Source: Yamagishiella unicocca
Taxonomy: Eukaryota; Chlorophyta; Chlorophyceae; Chlamydomonadales; Volvocaceae
Direction: 5' to 3'
Assembly (NCBI GenBank): GCA_003116995.1
Contig: BDSL01000134.1
Span: 62,001-126,000, forward strand
Length of the DNA: 64,000 bases
A model generated the notes under the pieces. It ran no database searches. It was not told the origin of the DNA and was given only the letters and a program-made list of their open reading frames with translations. Positions 46,172 through 56,000 of the stretch are shown here, one piece after another (position 1 is the first letter of the stretch; each line of letters starts with the position of its first letter). The translations under genes were made by a program, and so were the position numbers.

Positions 46172-47863
46172 ATGAACTACAACTGTTTGCTTCACTTTTC
46201 GACTGTATTGCTGCTAGGAGGATTCCGGTTGAGCTATAGCTTTATTCCGCTCACCAGGTATATGATAGCCAAGTCAACCGTAAACTATGGCGACTTGGCC
46301 ATGTATGCCAACGTGTTCCAGAAACTGAACAATAAGAACTGCCTCAATATGACAGCGATAGGTAAGGCGCCGCAGCCTGCACCCGCAACAGCTGTGGTTG
46401 CCCAGTCATCTACTGGTGCCATTCTGCAGGCGGCAGCGTCACAATAGGCCGTTTCAATAATTCGCTGCTACCAGAAGCATCGCGATGGCCGGAGCAGTTG
46501 ACTCAACTGCTGAACGACAAGTTCCCTTGCGGTGGCGAGGGCCATCGGATGACAAACGCTGCGCGGGGGTCCACATCCCCGAACACCTTTAATCAGATAA
46601 TTGCCGGGCATCAGGAGGAGTTTTTTCATGGCTCCGACATAGTGTTCTTAGAGACAATGGTTAACCAAGGTGCAGCTCGTGAGGTAGCACAGAAAGAGGA
46701 CGAAACCCTCATGTCGCTCGTCACTGTGCAGTCCCGTCGTGTAATCAAACCGACGACCAACGGGGAAATCTTCCGTGGCTTCACTGGCACCGCTGTTATG
46801 TGGGTCGTGGGTTCCACCCGCCGACGCGCCCCGATGTGGTAAGTAGGCCTCAGTCTAGGCCGAACCATACCTCAGGGCCAGCGATGCGCCAATCAATGCA
46901 TACTGTCGCGCTATTCCGCTGGTTATAAAGTCCATGCATCCTTCCTGGTCTTACATACCACCCAACAGGACCGGAGTGCCGTGGGAACGCACATCAGATA
47001 CCATGTACGCCATGTTGCCAGTGGCTCAATACCATGGCGTGCCCTTGATTTCGGGTATGTGCAAGCGCGACTAGTCCCGAACTACCCAGGGAATGCTCTG
47101 ACAGTATCATGTTCCATTTCCCACAGCCATTGACGCGCTGGGCCCGTTCCCGACGGTTGAGCTCCAAGCCTGGTTCAATGAAACGTGGTACAATACTGAC
47201 AGCATTCACCCTGGGATCTGGGGCCACCATATTATTGGTGAGCTGGTCATGGCCTACATCGACACGATTTTCGAGCATACGCGGCTATTTCAGTTATACG
47301 ACATTCCCATGGCATATGTCAGCAGGGCCCCAGCCTTCGTTGATACGAAAACCCGTGATATGTACTTGGATGCAAAGGCTGTCTCGGTCGAACTTCTTTT
47401 ACGGGAAACAATCACCCCCAAGATGGCCAGTGCATGTAGGGGATGGTTTGTGTATCCAGAAGTCCCCGAGAAAAATGGATTCATCTCTTCGGAATCGGGC
47501 GCATCATGTGCGCTTATGCTGACCCCGGAAGAAGTCCAACAACTTTCGGTGGGAGAGCTCCACGTTATTTCCTTAAAGTCCTATGAGCACATGGGCATCC
47601 TAGACGTTACTGTGACTGCTGGTGTAACTGGGGAAGATGGATCCTGTAAGCACTCCCATACCGTCGATGCGCCAGTAGTGCTTGGGTCCCTTAGCGTCGA
47701 TTGCTTGTGGCAAGTGCGAGAGTCACTATTTATCGTCGACATCTTAAAGTTTACGTTGCCGGAAGACATCAACAACAGGACCTGCCTATTTTTTACACTT
47801 GCTGTTAAGGCGACCGATAGGAATGAGAACAAGGTGAAGATTGAAGGGGCAACATTTTTTTAG
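46172..47863 (+). CDS. Secreted SGNH-hydrolase-like protein, 4 exons, 481 aa
   Basis: Exons 46172-46361, 46406-46838, 46969-47054 and 47127-47863 join in phases 1, 2 and 1 into 482 codons including the stop. A TGTAA signal lies at 47893. The N-terminus (LLHFSTVLLLGGFRLSYSF) is a signal peptide. SGNH/GDSL blocks: CHSAGGSVTIG with Ser74 as putative nucleophile, NAARGSTSP, FLETMVNQGA with Asn150, PVAQYHGVPLIS, and DSIHPGIWGHH with Asp261 and His264. The remaining C-terminal part (WFVYPEVPEKNGF onwards) looks like the beta-rich tail of algal and plant members of the superfamily. A polysaccharide or cell-wall ester substrate is likely by analogy only. GC content is lower than in the rest of the window. 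The Gly before the nucleophile (GGS rather than GDS) and Gln after Asn150 deviate from the canonical blocks. Confidence 0.8.
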
Positions 47864-48229
47864 GCACGGGTAGTTGTGCTGTCACATATGCATGTAAGTG
47901 ATGAATGTGTCAAATATGCACCGCACTGAGGGCTGGCATATGTACGATGGATCCCACGAATCGGACGGAGAGGACTGTGCGTGGGGTCGGCGGCTGGGGT
48001 GGGATATTATGGTAGGTGGAACATATGCGACGGAACGGACCATCTATCTTTTTTCTGCAAGAGCCAACGCTTTGGCGATGGTAGGGGGGCGTGACTGAGT
48101 GTGCATATCAGGATTGTTTCGGTGGTGCATAGAATCGAGCGGGGTAGGTGTGCGGCTAGCCGACCCAATAATGCTTACTATGTGCGTCATATTGTGACTG
48201 GACGTGGATCTGATTTATTTGCAGACGGG
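47864..48229. other. 3' flank of the SGNH gene
   Basis: No gene seen. The region contains the TGTAA polyadenylation-type signal at 47893-47897. Confidence 0.5.
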
Positions 48230-48700
48230 CTGTGCCGTGCGGGCGACTGGCCGGAACTTTAAGCATGTGTTGTTATTTATCGCGAGACGTGAACCAAGGA
48301 CAAGCAGCGCGTGTGCTAGTTCACTACCCGAGCCTTGAAGAGGGCGCGGGCTGGTGGCCCTCTTGTTCTTCCGGGCAGTGGTCTCCAGTATCGTGCCATC
48401 CGCCCGTGCGGTGGTGGGGTTTGGGGCCCTTCTTCGGGGGTTTGCTGTGTTGGGGCTTCCCCGGAAGGGTTGGGCCGCAGTGGGGCCTCGGCAACCTTTT
48501 TTGCGGTTAGTTTCCGATCGCCTTGTGCCTGAGGGGCCGGCTGACGTGGCTGTGGGTTCGTGATCGGCCCAGGTTGCGGGGGGCCAGGGTTTTTCCCCTT
48601 GCTTCTTGTTTTCCATGACTACGGTGGGCGTGCCCTGCCTGGGGTTCGTAATTATGGGGTGAAGGCGGGCGGTTACGGTACGATCTGCCATCGCCAGAGA
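48230..48700 (+). mobile_element. 5'-truncated L1-like retrotransposon, copy 1
   Basis: The plus frame reads VGFGALLRGFAVLGLPRKGW and AAVGPRQPFLRLVSDRLVPE, parallel to the minus-strand copy at 49.7-50.1 kb. This is the C-terminal region of a non-LTR reverse-transcriptase ORF. Only the 3' end is present. Confidence 0.5.
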
Positions 48701-49289
48701 GCTGACGGTGCTGAATGCCTCCTCCGTGCGTGCCGTCCGACACCTTGCTCTCAGCCCAGTAACGGTGCTTCACGGCCTGCAAAAGCTTGGAAACCTTGAA
48801 GCAACAGGACCACGCAGGGGTTGTCAGCGCGTCAGGCAGCCACGCAGACAGCTTAGCGCATTCCGTTCGAACACACTCGCCGCGACGTCGGACCCAATGT
48901 ACGCGAGCGCTGCCGCCTTGGAGCTGTCGGGCCACGTTGTCGGGTGCGAAGTCGTCGTCACACACACTCACGCTTTCCTCGTTGGGACTAGTGGGGCCTT
49001 CCTTCCGTCGCACAGGTTTGCTTGGCGAGGGTGCGGATAGTCTTCGCGAACTCCTAGAAGCGAGGCCTGTTGCCTTCCACTCCAATAGCAATAGGCATTG
49101 AACCTAGACAGCAGAAAAGACCGCGGAAGGAAGCCTGTTTCGCTCACCTCCTGGGGACACATTTGCCGTACATAACCATCGAGCTGGTACGGCACCATGT
49201 ACAGGTGGAGCATCTCACGAAAAAGGAACCGATTGAAAAAACAAAACCTGAAGGATGTGGCGGAATGGCTCAGGTAGTAGTAACTTTTT

Positions 49290-50155
49290 TGTTGTTGTAA
49301 CGATTACAGTGGGTTCCAGACCAATAGGTAGAACCATCGGGCGCATCGCCTGACACTGAACAAGACGGAGGAAACAAATACCGACATGCACCGAAACAAA
49401 GGCAAACCACCAGAACACCAAGTTGACAGGCCGTAGGCATACAGAGCAGCAGCCAGCACCCCAGGGGGAATTTGCACTAGAGGCTCCCCTATCAGGAACT
49501 GGCCGCCAACCAACCTAACAGCCCAGCACCCGACGAACCAGTGAAGCGCCGCAACGATGCAAACATCGGAACCCGCCACCTCTCATCCCATAAGGCACGG
49601 ACCCCTAGCAGGGCTCAACACGCTTATATAGCCAGAAAGTATGAAGCACGGGAAACCCCACTCCCCAAGACAACCCGAGCCGATCAGGAATCCACCAGTA
49701 CCTCAGCCGGTCCCCCGCACACAAGGCGACTGGCGACCACCCGCAAGAAAGGATGCCGAGACCCCACTGCATCCCAGCCTTTCTGGGGAAGCCCCAGCGC
49801 AGCAAAGCCCCTCAGAAGGGCCCAAAACTCCACCACCCCACGGCGAACGGCGCGATCCAGAAGACCACTACCCGGAGTAAGAGGGGGACCACCAGCCCCC
49901 GCCCTTTTCAAGGCCGCGGCCATAAAACGGCGCCCCACCTCCATGGCAGTAATAGCCGCCAGGACTACGACATCCCAGACGCAGGACTGTACCCCGATAG
50001 GTGCTTGCACCAACCAAACTTGCGCCCGTGTCACCCCTGCACCGAGCTGGGTCTCGAGTTGGGCAGTCACTGCTTGAGCCATCGGGCAGAACCAAAAGTG
50101 GTGTAAGCGGGGGGTACCCGCCCCTGAAGACTCTCCAGCCGGCACACCGCACCCG
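49290..50155 (-). mobile_element. 5'-truncated L1-like retrotransposon, copy 2
   Basis: The minus frame 49684-50145 reads LHHFWFCPMAQAV, LGAGVTRAQVWLVQAPIGVQ, VVVLAAITAMEVGRR, VEFWALLRGFAALGLPQKGW and DAVGSRHPFLRVVASRLV. The HxFWxCPxAxxV pattern is that of the zinc-knuckle region (zf-RVT) after the reverse transcriptase in L1-clade elements. The 3' terminus GGTCTGGAACCCACTGTAA lies near 49310, followed by a GTTACAACAAC/TACTACTACC tail. RT and endonuclease domains are absent, so this is a dead-on-arrival copy. Confidence 0.6.
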
Positions 50156-50157
50156 GC

Positions 50158-50312
50158 ACCACGGTTACAGTGGGTTCCAGACCAAGAGGTAGTAACTGTT
50201 ACAAAGTAGGTAGTGAGCCGTTACTGCGGAAGGGTCACAGGGACCCAAAGTCCACTTTATCCCCCGTAGAAGGTAGAACCATCGGGCACATCGGGCAGGT
50301 GTGCGCATTATA
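50158..50312 (-). mobile_element. 3'-end fragment(s) of the same LINE family
   Basis: Contains CCCGATGGTTCTACC and GGTCTGGAACCCACTGTAA of the family terminus, separated by about 110 bp of inserted sequence. This points to one fragment nested in another. Confidence 0.5.
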
Positions 50313-50594
50313 GCATCGTCGAGGACAAGCACAGCCGGCTCCCGCGAGCACCTGATGGCAAAGACGAAGCACGGGGCTGCACGGGGCACCCGTCACGTCA
50401 GTGATGCTATGCGGCCCTGCAGTACAGAGCAAGTTGAGTCGGAGCCGCAGGTCATAACGTGCGTCCTTTGTGGCCCAGACACCGTGAACTAAGAACGTAA
50501 AAACTTCCCAACTCGACCAGGTGCTGGGGAGCCCGGCTCAGCCCCTTGCGTTCCTCAGGTACGTACCCAGCCGCTCACCGCCATCACAGTTCTT

Positions 50595-50675
50595 CTTCCT
50601 GCGTCTGTTTAAGTGTCAGGCGGTGCGCCCGATGGCTCTCCCTTCTGGTCTGGGGCCCACTGTAACACGTAGGTG
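50595..50675 (+). mobile_element. 3'-end fragment of the LINE family
   Basis: GTGTCAGGCGGTGCGCCCGA followed by TCTGGTCTGGGGCCCACTGT: the same terminus with several substitutions, in plus orientation. Confidence 0.5.
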
Positions 50676-51611
50676 AGTGGCTGTTATAGCGACCCAAGGA
50701 AGTGCTGGATTTCGCGTGCAATTCGTGGAGACTAGTACGTTAACTTGACGGCAATCAAATATCCGCACGTGTTTCGGACCCAGAGTTCTGGGATTGGGTG
50801 GGCCTGGCTGGATTCCTAGTGGTGAAACAATCGGCGCGTAACTTCATGCACATGCAATGTGTTGTTGTAACGATTACAGTGGGTGTTGTTTGAGCAGCGG
50901 CATTTTCGCAACATGAGTAGCGTTAGCGTTAAGGACCCAAGTAAACGTTGTCCGGGTGGCGGCAAGTCATTGACAGTGTTGAGAGGGGCAAACCTATGCC
51001 GGCGTTGGTTGCTACGCTACTCGTGGTTGTTGCCGGCCAAAATTTGGAAATGCGCTTGCTTTGTAGCAGGTTTGGGGCGTTTGGGCCGTTTGATCTTAAG
51101 TCGCACACGACAAAGGGGGGCGAGCAGGCAACACACTCAGCTGGGTCAGCCGCCCGGGGGGACCAGCCTCGGGCCGGGCCCCGCAGCAGCAATAGGCCAG
51201 CGGGGGCACCGGAAGCTTGCCCGGGCCCTCCCGGCCCCTAGGTGCACCCGTCGTAACCTACCAGCAGCGAGCAGAAGCAGAAGCAGCGCCCCAAGAAGGA
51301 GCGACGCGGGGGTCCACCGCATATTGACAGTAGCGGCCCAAATGTGACGCGCGCCGAGATCGCAACGGGCTGGGCAGTCCCCCGACGAGAGTGTAAAGAG
51401 GCAGCGCGGCACGGCAGCAACACCGCAACTTGACACTGAGGTCTCCTAACGGGTCCCAACCAACCTACACGCCTTTGTTGCTGACGACTCTCTTAGCCCT
51501 CCGTATTTCTCTGGCACTCTGTAATCAATCCTTCAGAGATCTACATATCCATTTTCCGGGTATCGCAACCCAGCTGCCTAGCGGCCTGATGCTAGCCGAC
51601 CGTAATAGCAG
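50676..51611. other. No gene recognised
   Basis: A minimal copy of the LINE terminus (TAACGATTACAGTGGG) occurs at 50868-50884. The remaining open frames lack motifs. Confidence 0.4.
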
Positions 51612-51740
51612 TAGTAACTGTCACAGTGGGTTCCAGACCAAAAGGTAGTAGTAGTGTTCGTTAGAGCGGGCGCCAAACCTTCGATGGTAGCTGGAACCAT
51701 CGGGCGCATCCGCCTGGCACTGAGAGAGATAAGGAAAGCA
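51612..51740 (-). mobile_element. 3'-end fragment of the LINE family
   Basis: Reverse complement shows GTGCCAGGCGGATGCGCCCG, ATGGTTCCAGC and TTTTGGTCTGGAACCCACTG, followed by GTTACTACTGC. Confidence 0.5.
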
Positions 51741-52880
51741 AGGAAATCGCTGACCGTGTTGCTTGCAGGCAGGCCCCTTTGCCTCCCGCGAGTCTCACAC
51801 GCGTCTGCGTAGTTCTGCGTTATCAGGTCCCCCTCCATCAGCCCCAGACAGGTCACCCAGCCCTACCCATCACCCAGCCCAGCCACCGGCATGGAGCAGC
51901 CGTAATCCAGCAGCCACTCCAGCGCCTCCTCGCAGCCGCTTGTTGAGGCAAGACTGTCGAAGGTAGTAGTAACTGCCATTGGCGAATGAAGGAGCAGCCT
52001 CTGACCGCTTTTCGGCTCCGAAGCCAGGTGAAAACAATACACTTGAACTGCCCCGAATCCCGGTTATACCGGCAACTCGCTTTCTCTTGACCCAGGTAGG
52101 TATGCTGATCGCGAACAGAAATAACACGGGACGATTCCTTTTTGGGCAATTGGTAACTGGCGGCGGGCCGGAAGGCTGGAAGGGATACATGATGCTAGGA
52201 ACCAAAAAGGCGTCCACCGGCCCGTGACTTGCAACATACATCACGTTTTAGCAACAGGCAGGACATTGATCCCTTCCAGACCCATCGAACAGGAATGGGC
52301 ATCCTTACAGTTCCGAGCCCCCAGGAGCCCCCAGGAGGTCTATCTGCCTGGATCATCGACTAGGACCAGCCACGCGCCCAGCCAGTGGGCCCTCAGCAGC
52401 CGGCACCTCAAGAACCACAGCGGTGCAGTCCGATGGGGTTCACAATTGACTTGCACAGCTTGCCTCCGCCTCCCCATCCCATCCCAGCCGGCCCTCGCGC
52501 CTGCTGCTGCCTGCAAGTCCGCCTGCCCCCCACCGCCTCGCCTCCGCCGGGTCATGGCTGGATGGTGCGTGGTTGCGGTGATGGTGGTGGTGACGGCCTC
52601 CCAGCCTGCCTCGACCCCACGCAATGGGTGGAGCCCCCAGCGGCGCGGCGCCGTCGCGCGGCGCGCCGGAAACGGGACCCCCCACCGGCACCCGTCATGG
52701 CAGCACATTCCGACTCATCCACGCACTACACGGGTCCCTCACACAGCCGCCGCTGAACTCACTGACGGAATCTGACCCGAAACACGTCCGAAAACCCCCC
52801 TTCGACCCCTCCCCTCCCACCTCGTCCATTGCTTTCCTTCCTCCATCCCGCCACGCTCCGCCTCCCTCCTTCCACACACC
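51741..52880. other. No gene recognised
   Basis: GC content rises from about 52300. Plus-strand open frames (52224-52775) show no recognisable domain. Probably intergenic sequence downstream of lpxC. Confidence 0.35.
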
Positions 52881-52884
52881 CCTC

Positions 52885-53050
52885 GTCACTGCCGCCCCCC
52901 CCCGCCCAGCCACCTCGTCACTGCCGCCCCCCCCCGCCCAGCCACCTCGTCAGTCGTCACTGCCGCCCCCCCCGCCCAGCCACCTCGTCACTGCCGCCCC
53001 CCCCGCCCAGCCACCTCGTCACTGCCGCCCCCCCCCGCCCAGCCACCTCG
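52885..53050. repeat. ~31-bp minisatellite next to the lpxC stop codon
   Basis: About five or six copies of CACTGCCGCCCCCCCCGCCC plus AGCCACCTCGT with variable C runs. It lies immediately 3' of the lpxC stop (53051), presumably in its 3' UTR. Confidence 0.9.
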
Positions 53051-56000
53051 TCACCGCCGGCCCTTGCCGCCCCCCCCTTGCCGCGGGTCGTCCAGCGGCG
53101 TCGCCTCCACGTCCACCACCCCCTCCTCATCCTCCTCCTCCTCGTCCTCGAACTCACCGCCCTCCCCCTCGTCCCCCTCACCGTCGTCCCCACCCTCGTG
53201 CTCGTCGTACATCTCCTCCTGCCCTTCCTCCTCCTCGCCCTCGCCGGCCTGGCCCCCCTCATCCTCGCCCTCGCCGTACGACAGGTCGCCCTCCTCCTCC
53301 TCGTCCTCGATGACACTTTCCATCAGCTCCTTGTAGTCCACTGGTAGAGACGGGCCTGCAGTACGACAGGTACGACCACCGTACGGCAAATAGGAGAGGT
53401 CAAAGGCACCGCATGAGCACGGAGCTGGGGAGCCCTCGCTCGCGGCGCGCAGGACCAGTACCCTAAACCCCGCCCCCCCCAGGGTGTCCGTTCGTGTCAG
53501 GGTACTGCAAAGCCGTGAAACCCCACGAGGATAAACCGTGTGTTTTACAAATGCTGAGCTGAGCCGCGAAGTATACGTAGCGCGAGGAGACCAAGGAAAC
53601 CGTGTGTGTGTATGTGTGTGTATGTGTGTGTATGTGTGTGTATGTGTGTATAGTAATTCCCCGGATGTGTGCCTGACAAACTGAGCCGCGTACCGGCCCC
53701 CCTCTCAACATACTGCGATGCAACACTCATGCAGCATCCCCCCCGCCCTGCTTCGTCTCAACTCATCTTCCCCGGCATTTCCACACCTTCTAGCTCCCCC
53801 CCTCCGGTTCTATTCTTGTATTGTAACCCTCCGACCCCCCCGCTAGTTCCCCCCCACCCGCCCCCCCCCGTCGTCCCCTCCGCACCTGCCACGCTCCTGA
53901 TGGGCACCCAGTCCACATCGGAGCTGACCTCCAGCAGCTTGCTCACGAACGCGGCGTAAAGCTCGTGGTCGGCGTCGTACGACACAATGTGGCCGCACGG
54001 GAGGCCCGAGTGGCCGTCGCGGGCCAGCAGGGACAGGTCACCTGCGAGGGGGGTGGGACCGTGGGTGGGGGGTTGGGGGCGGGGGATCGGACCGAGGGGG
54101 GGGGGGTGAAGGCGGCGGCGCCGTCAACAGTGGACCCCCCCCCTCGTGTGACATGTCTTCATGCCAACCCGCACCTAGTTTCTGCCCTCTGTTTCCCATA
54201 ACCGGGTCTTCTCGCCACCCCCACCCCCCTACAACAACCCCAGCTCTGCCCTAATCGGCTTCACTTTTCACTGCACACCCCACCTACGGGTTTCCTCTAA
54301 CGCACCTGGCCTATCCCGGACTCCGACCGACCCAGCCTGGCACGTCCAGAGGCCGGCCGGCAGCCCCGCCCCCCGCCGCCCCCGAACCAACCCACCGATG
54401 AGGTCTTGGATCTGGTGCCGTACGGGCTCGTCCACGTGCCTCAGCAGCTCCGGGTCGTACCATCGCTCGCCGTACCCGATCAGCATGACCCCCTCCGTGC
54501 CGCCCAGCAGCCAGCCCGCCTCGCGCATGGCCATGGCCTGCTCGGGTGAGCTCACGAAGCCGCGGGCGTCAGACAGCGAGTGCCTGGGATGCGGGGACAG
54601 AAAGGCGGGGGGGGTTGAGGGGGATGTAAGGAGGAGGAGACCGGGGGGGGGTTGAGGGGAGGGGACAGGAGGGGGCAAGGCGAGAAGGCCCGGTTACACG
54701 ACGTAGGAAACGGAGGGTAGAAACGAACCGGCCAGTTTTCGGATACGCGGTTGGGTGCGCATGGCGGGCCAATTGGGAGCGCGGGGGGACAGGAGGCGCG
54801 GAAGGGAACAGGGGGGGCGGGGGGGTGAAGGTATTGCTGGGCCGCGACAGCTCTCTGGAGGAGCGACCGTGTGCACGTGTGTGTGTGTTTTAAGTATGCT
54901 GAGCTGAGCCGCGAAGGAGACTGAGCGCGATGAGACCAAGGAATCCGTGCGTGTGTGTATGTGTGTGTGTGTTGAAACCTGCTGACAGGTCGCGACACTC
55001 CACACAAGGGGGCGAAGCAATGGGGCGGCGAGGCATCGGCGCAGCTGGAGGGGGGGGGCGATGTAGTGTGTGTGGGGGGGACGTGGGGCCGCAGCAGCTG
55101 GAGGGTTCGAGGGAAACCCGTGGATGTCCGAAAAAAAAACCGTTTGAAACAGAAGTTTTGAGATGCATGCTGGAGAACTGGGTTGGGGATACGAAAGCCG
55201 AAGGTCGTAATATGACCTTTGGCGGCTAAGCTATATCGGCTACGGCGAGACGCACGGGAGCGAGGACCCCACGCGACGCACGTAAAATTTTCGCAGAATC
55301 GGTTTTGGGCGCTAGTAGGAAAACTGTGGGAGCTGGGGCGCTATGGGAGAGCGGCCATCGCGGTCCGGTCCCAGTCCTAGTCCTAGCAGCTGGAGGGGGG
55401 GGGCGATGTTGTGTGTGGGGGGGGGACGTGGGGCCGCAGCAGCTGGACTGCTGGAGGGGGGGAGCGATGTTGTGTGTGTGGGGGGGTGTATAAGAACCGT
55501 TTTACGCAACGTGTGTGTGGGGGGGCCGCAGCAGCAGCAGGAGGGGGAGGGTGGGTGGATGGAGGAGGACCTCGCGGCTTCCAGGCAAACCGCCGCCTCA
55601 GCTTAGGGCGGTCGTGTGGGCTCTGCGGGGGGGGGTCTTCGCCGCAATCCCACCACGGCAGCCACACGGCCCGCCGCTGAGCCGTGCCCGCCCCCCACTA
55701 ACACGGTGCATGCCGTGTGCGGCCGATGAGCAGGCGTGTCCGGCCCCCCCATCAGGAGGGTGTGTGTGTTCTACCCGTCTCGTGTAACCGGGTCTATATG
55801 CCAACCCCCCCACCAGAAACAAGTCAACCCCCCCGCGGCAGGCCGGCAGGCCGCCATCAGGAACAAGCAAGCTGGCCCCCCAGGCAGGCCAGCCGCCCCC
55901 CCAGGCGGGCAGGCAGGCCACCCACCCCTGCCAGGCAGGCCGGCAGGCCCCCACCTGTAGTGCACGTCCTCAAACATGCACCAGCTCAGCCACTGCTTGC

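Noticed and set aside
48640..49000. Minus-strand ALAYIGSDVAASVFERN, reminiscent of mini-RNase III ALAYxGDAVxE
   Set aside because: Only one short motif matches, with an insertion in the GD catalytic pair, and a stop follows; too weak for a call.
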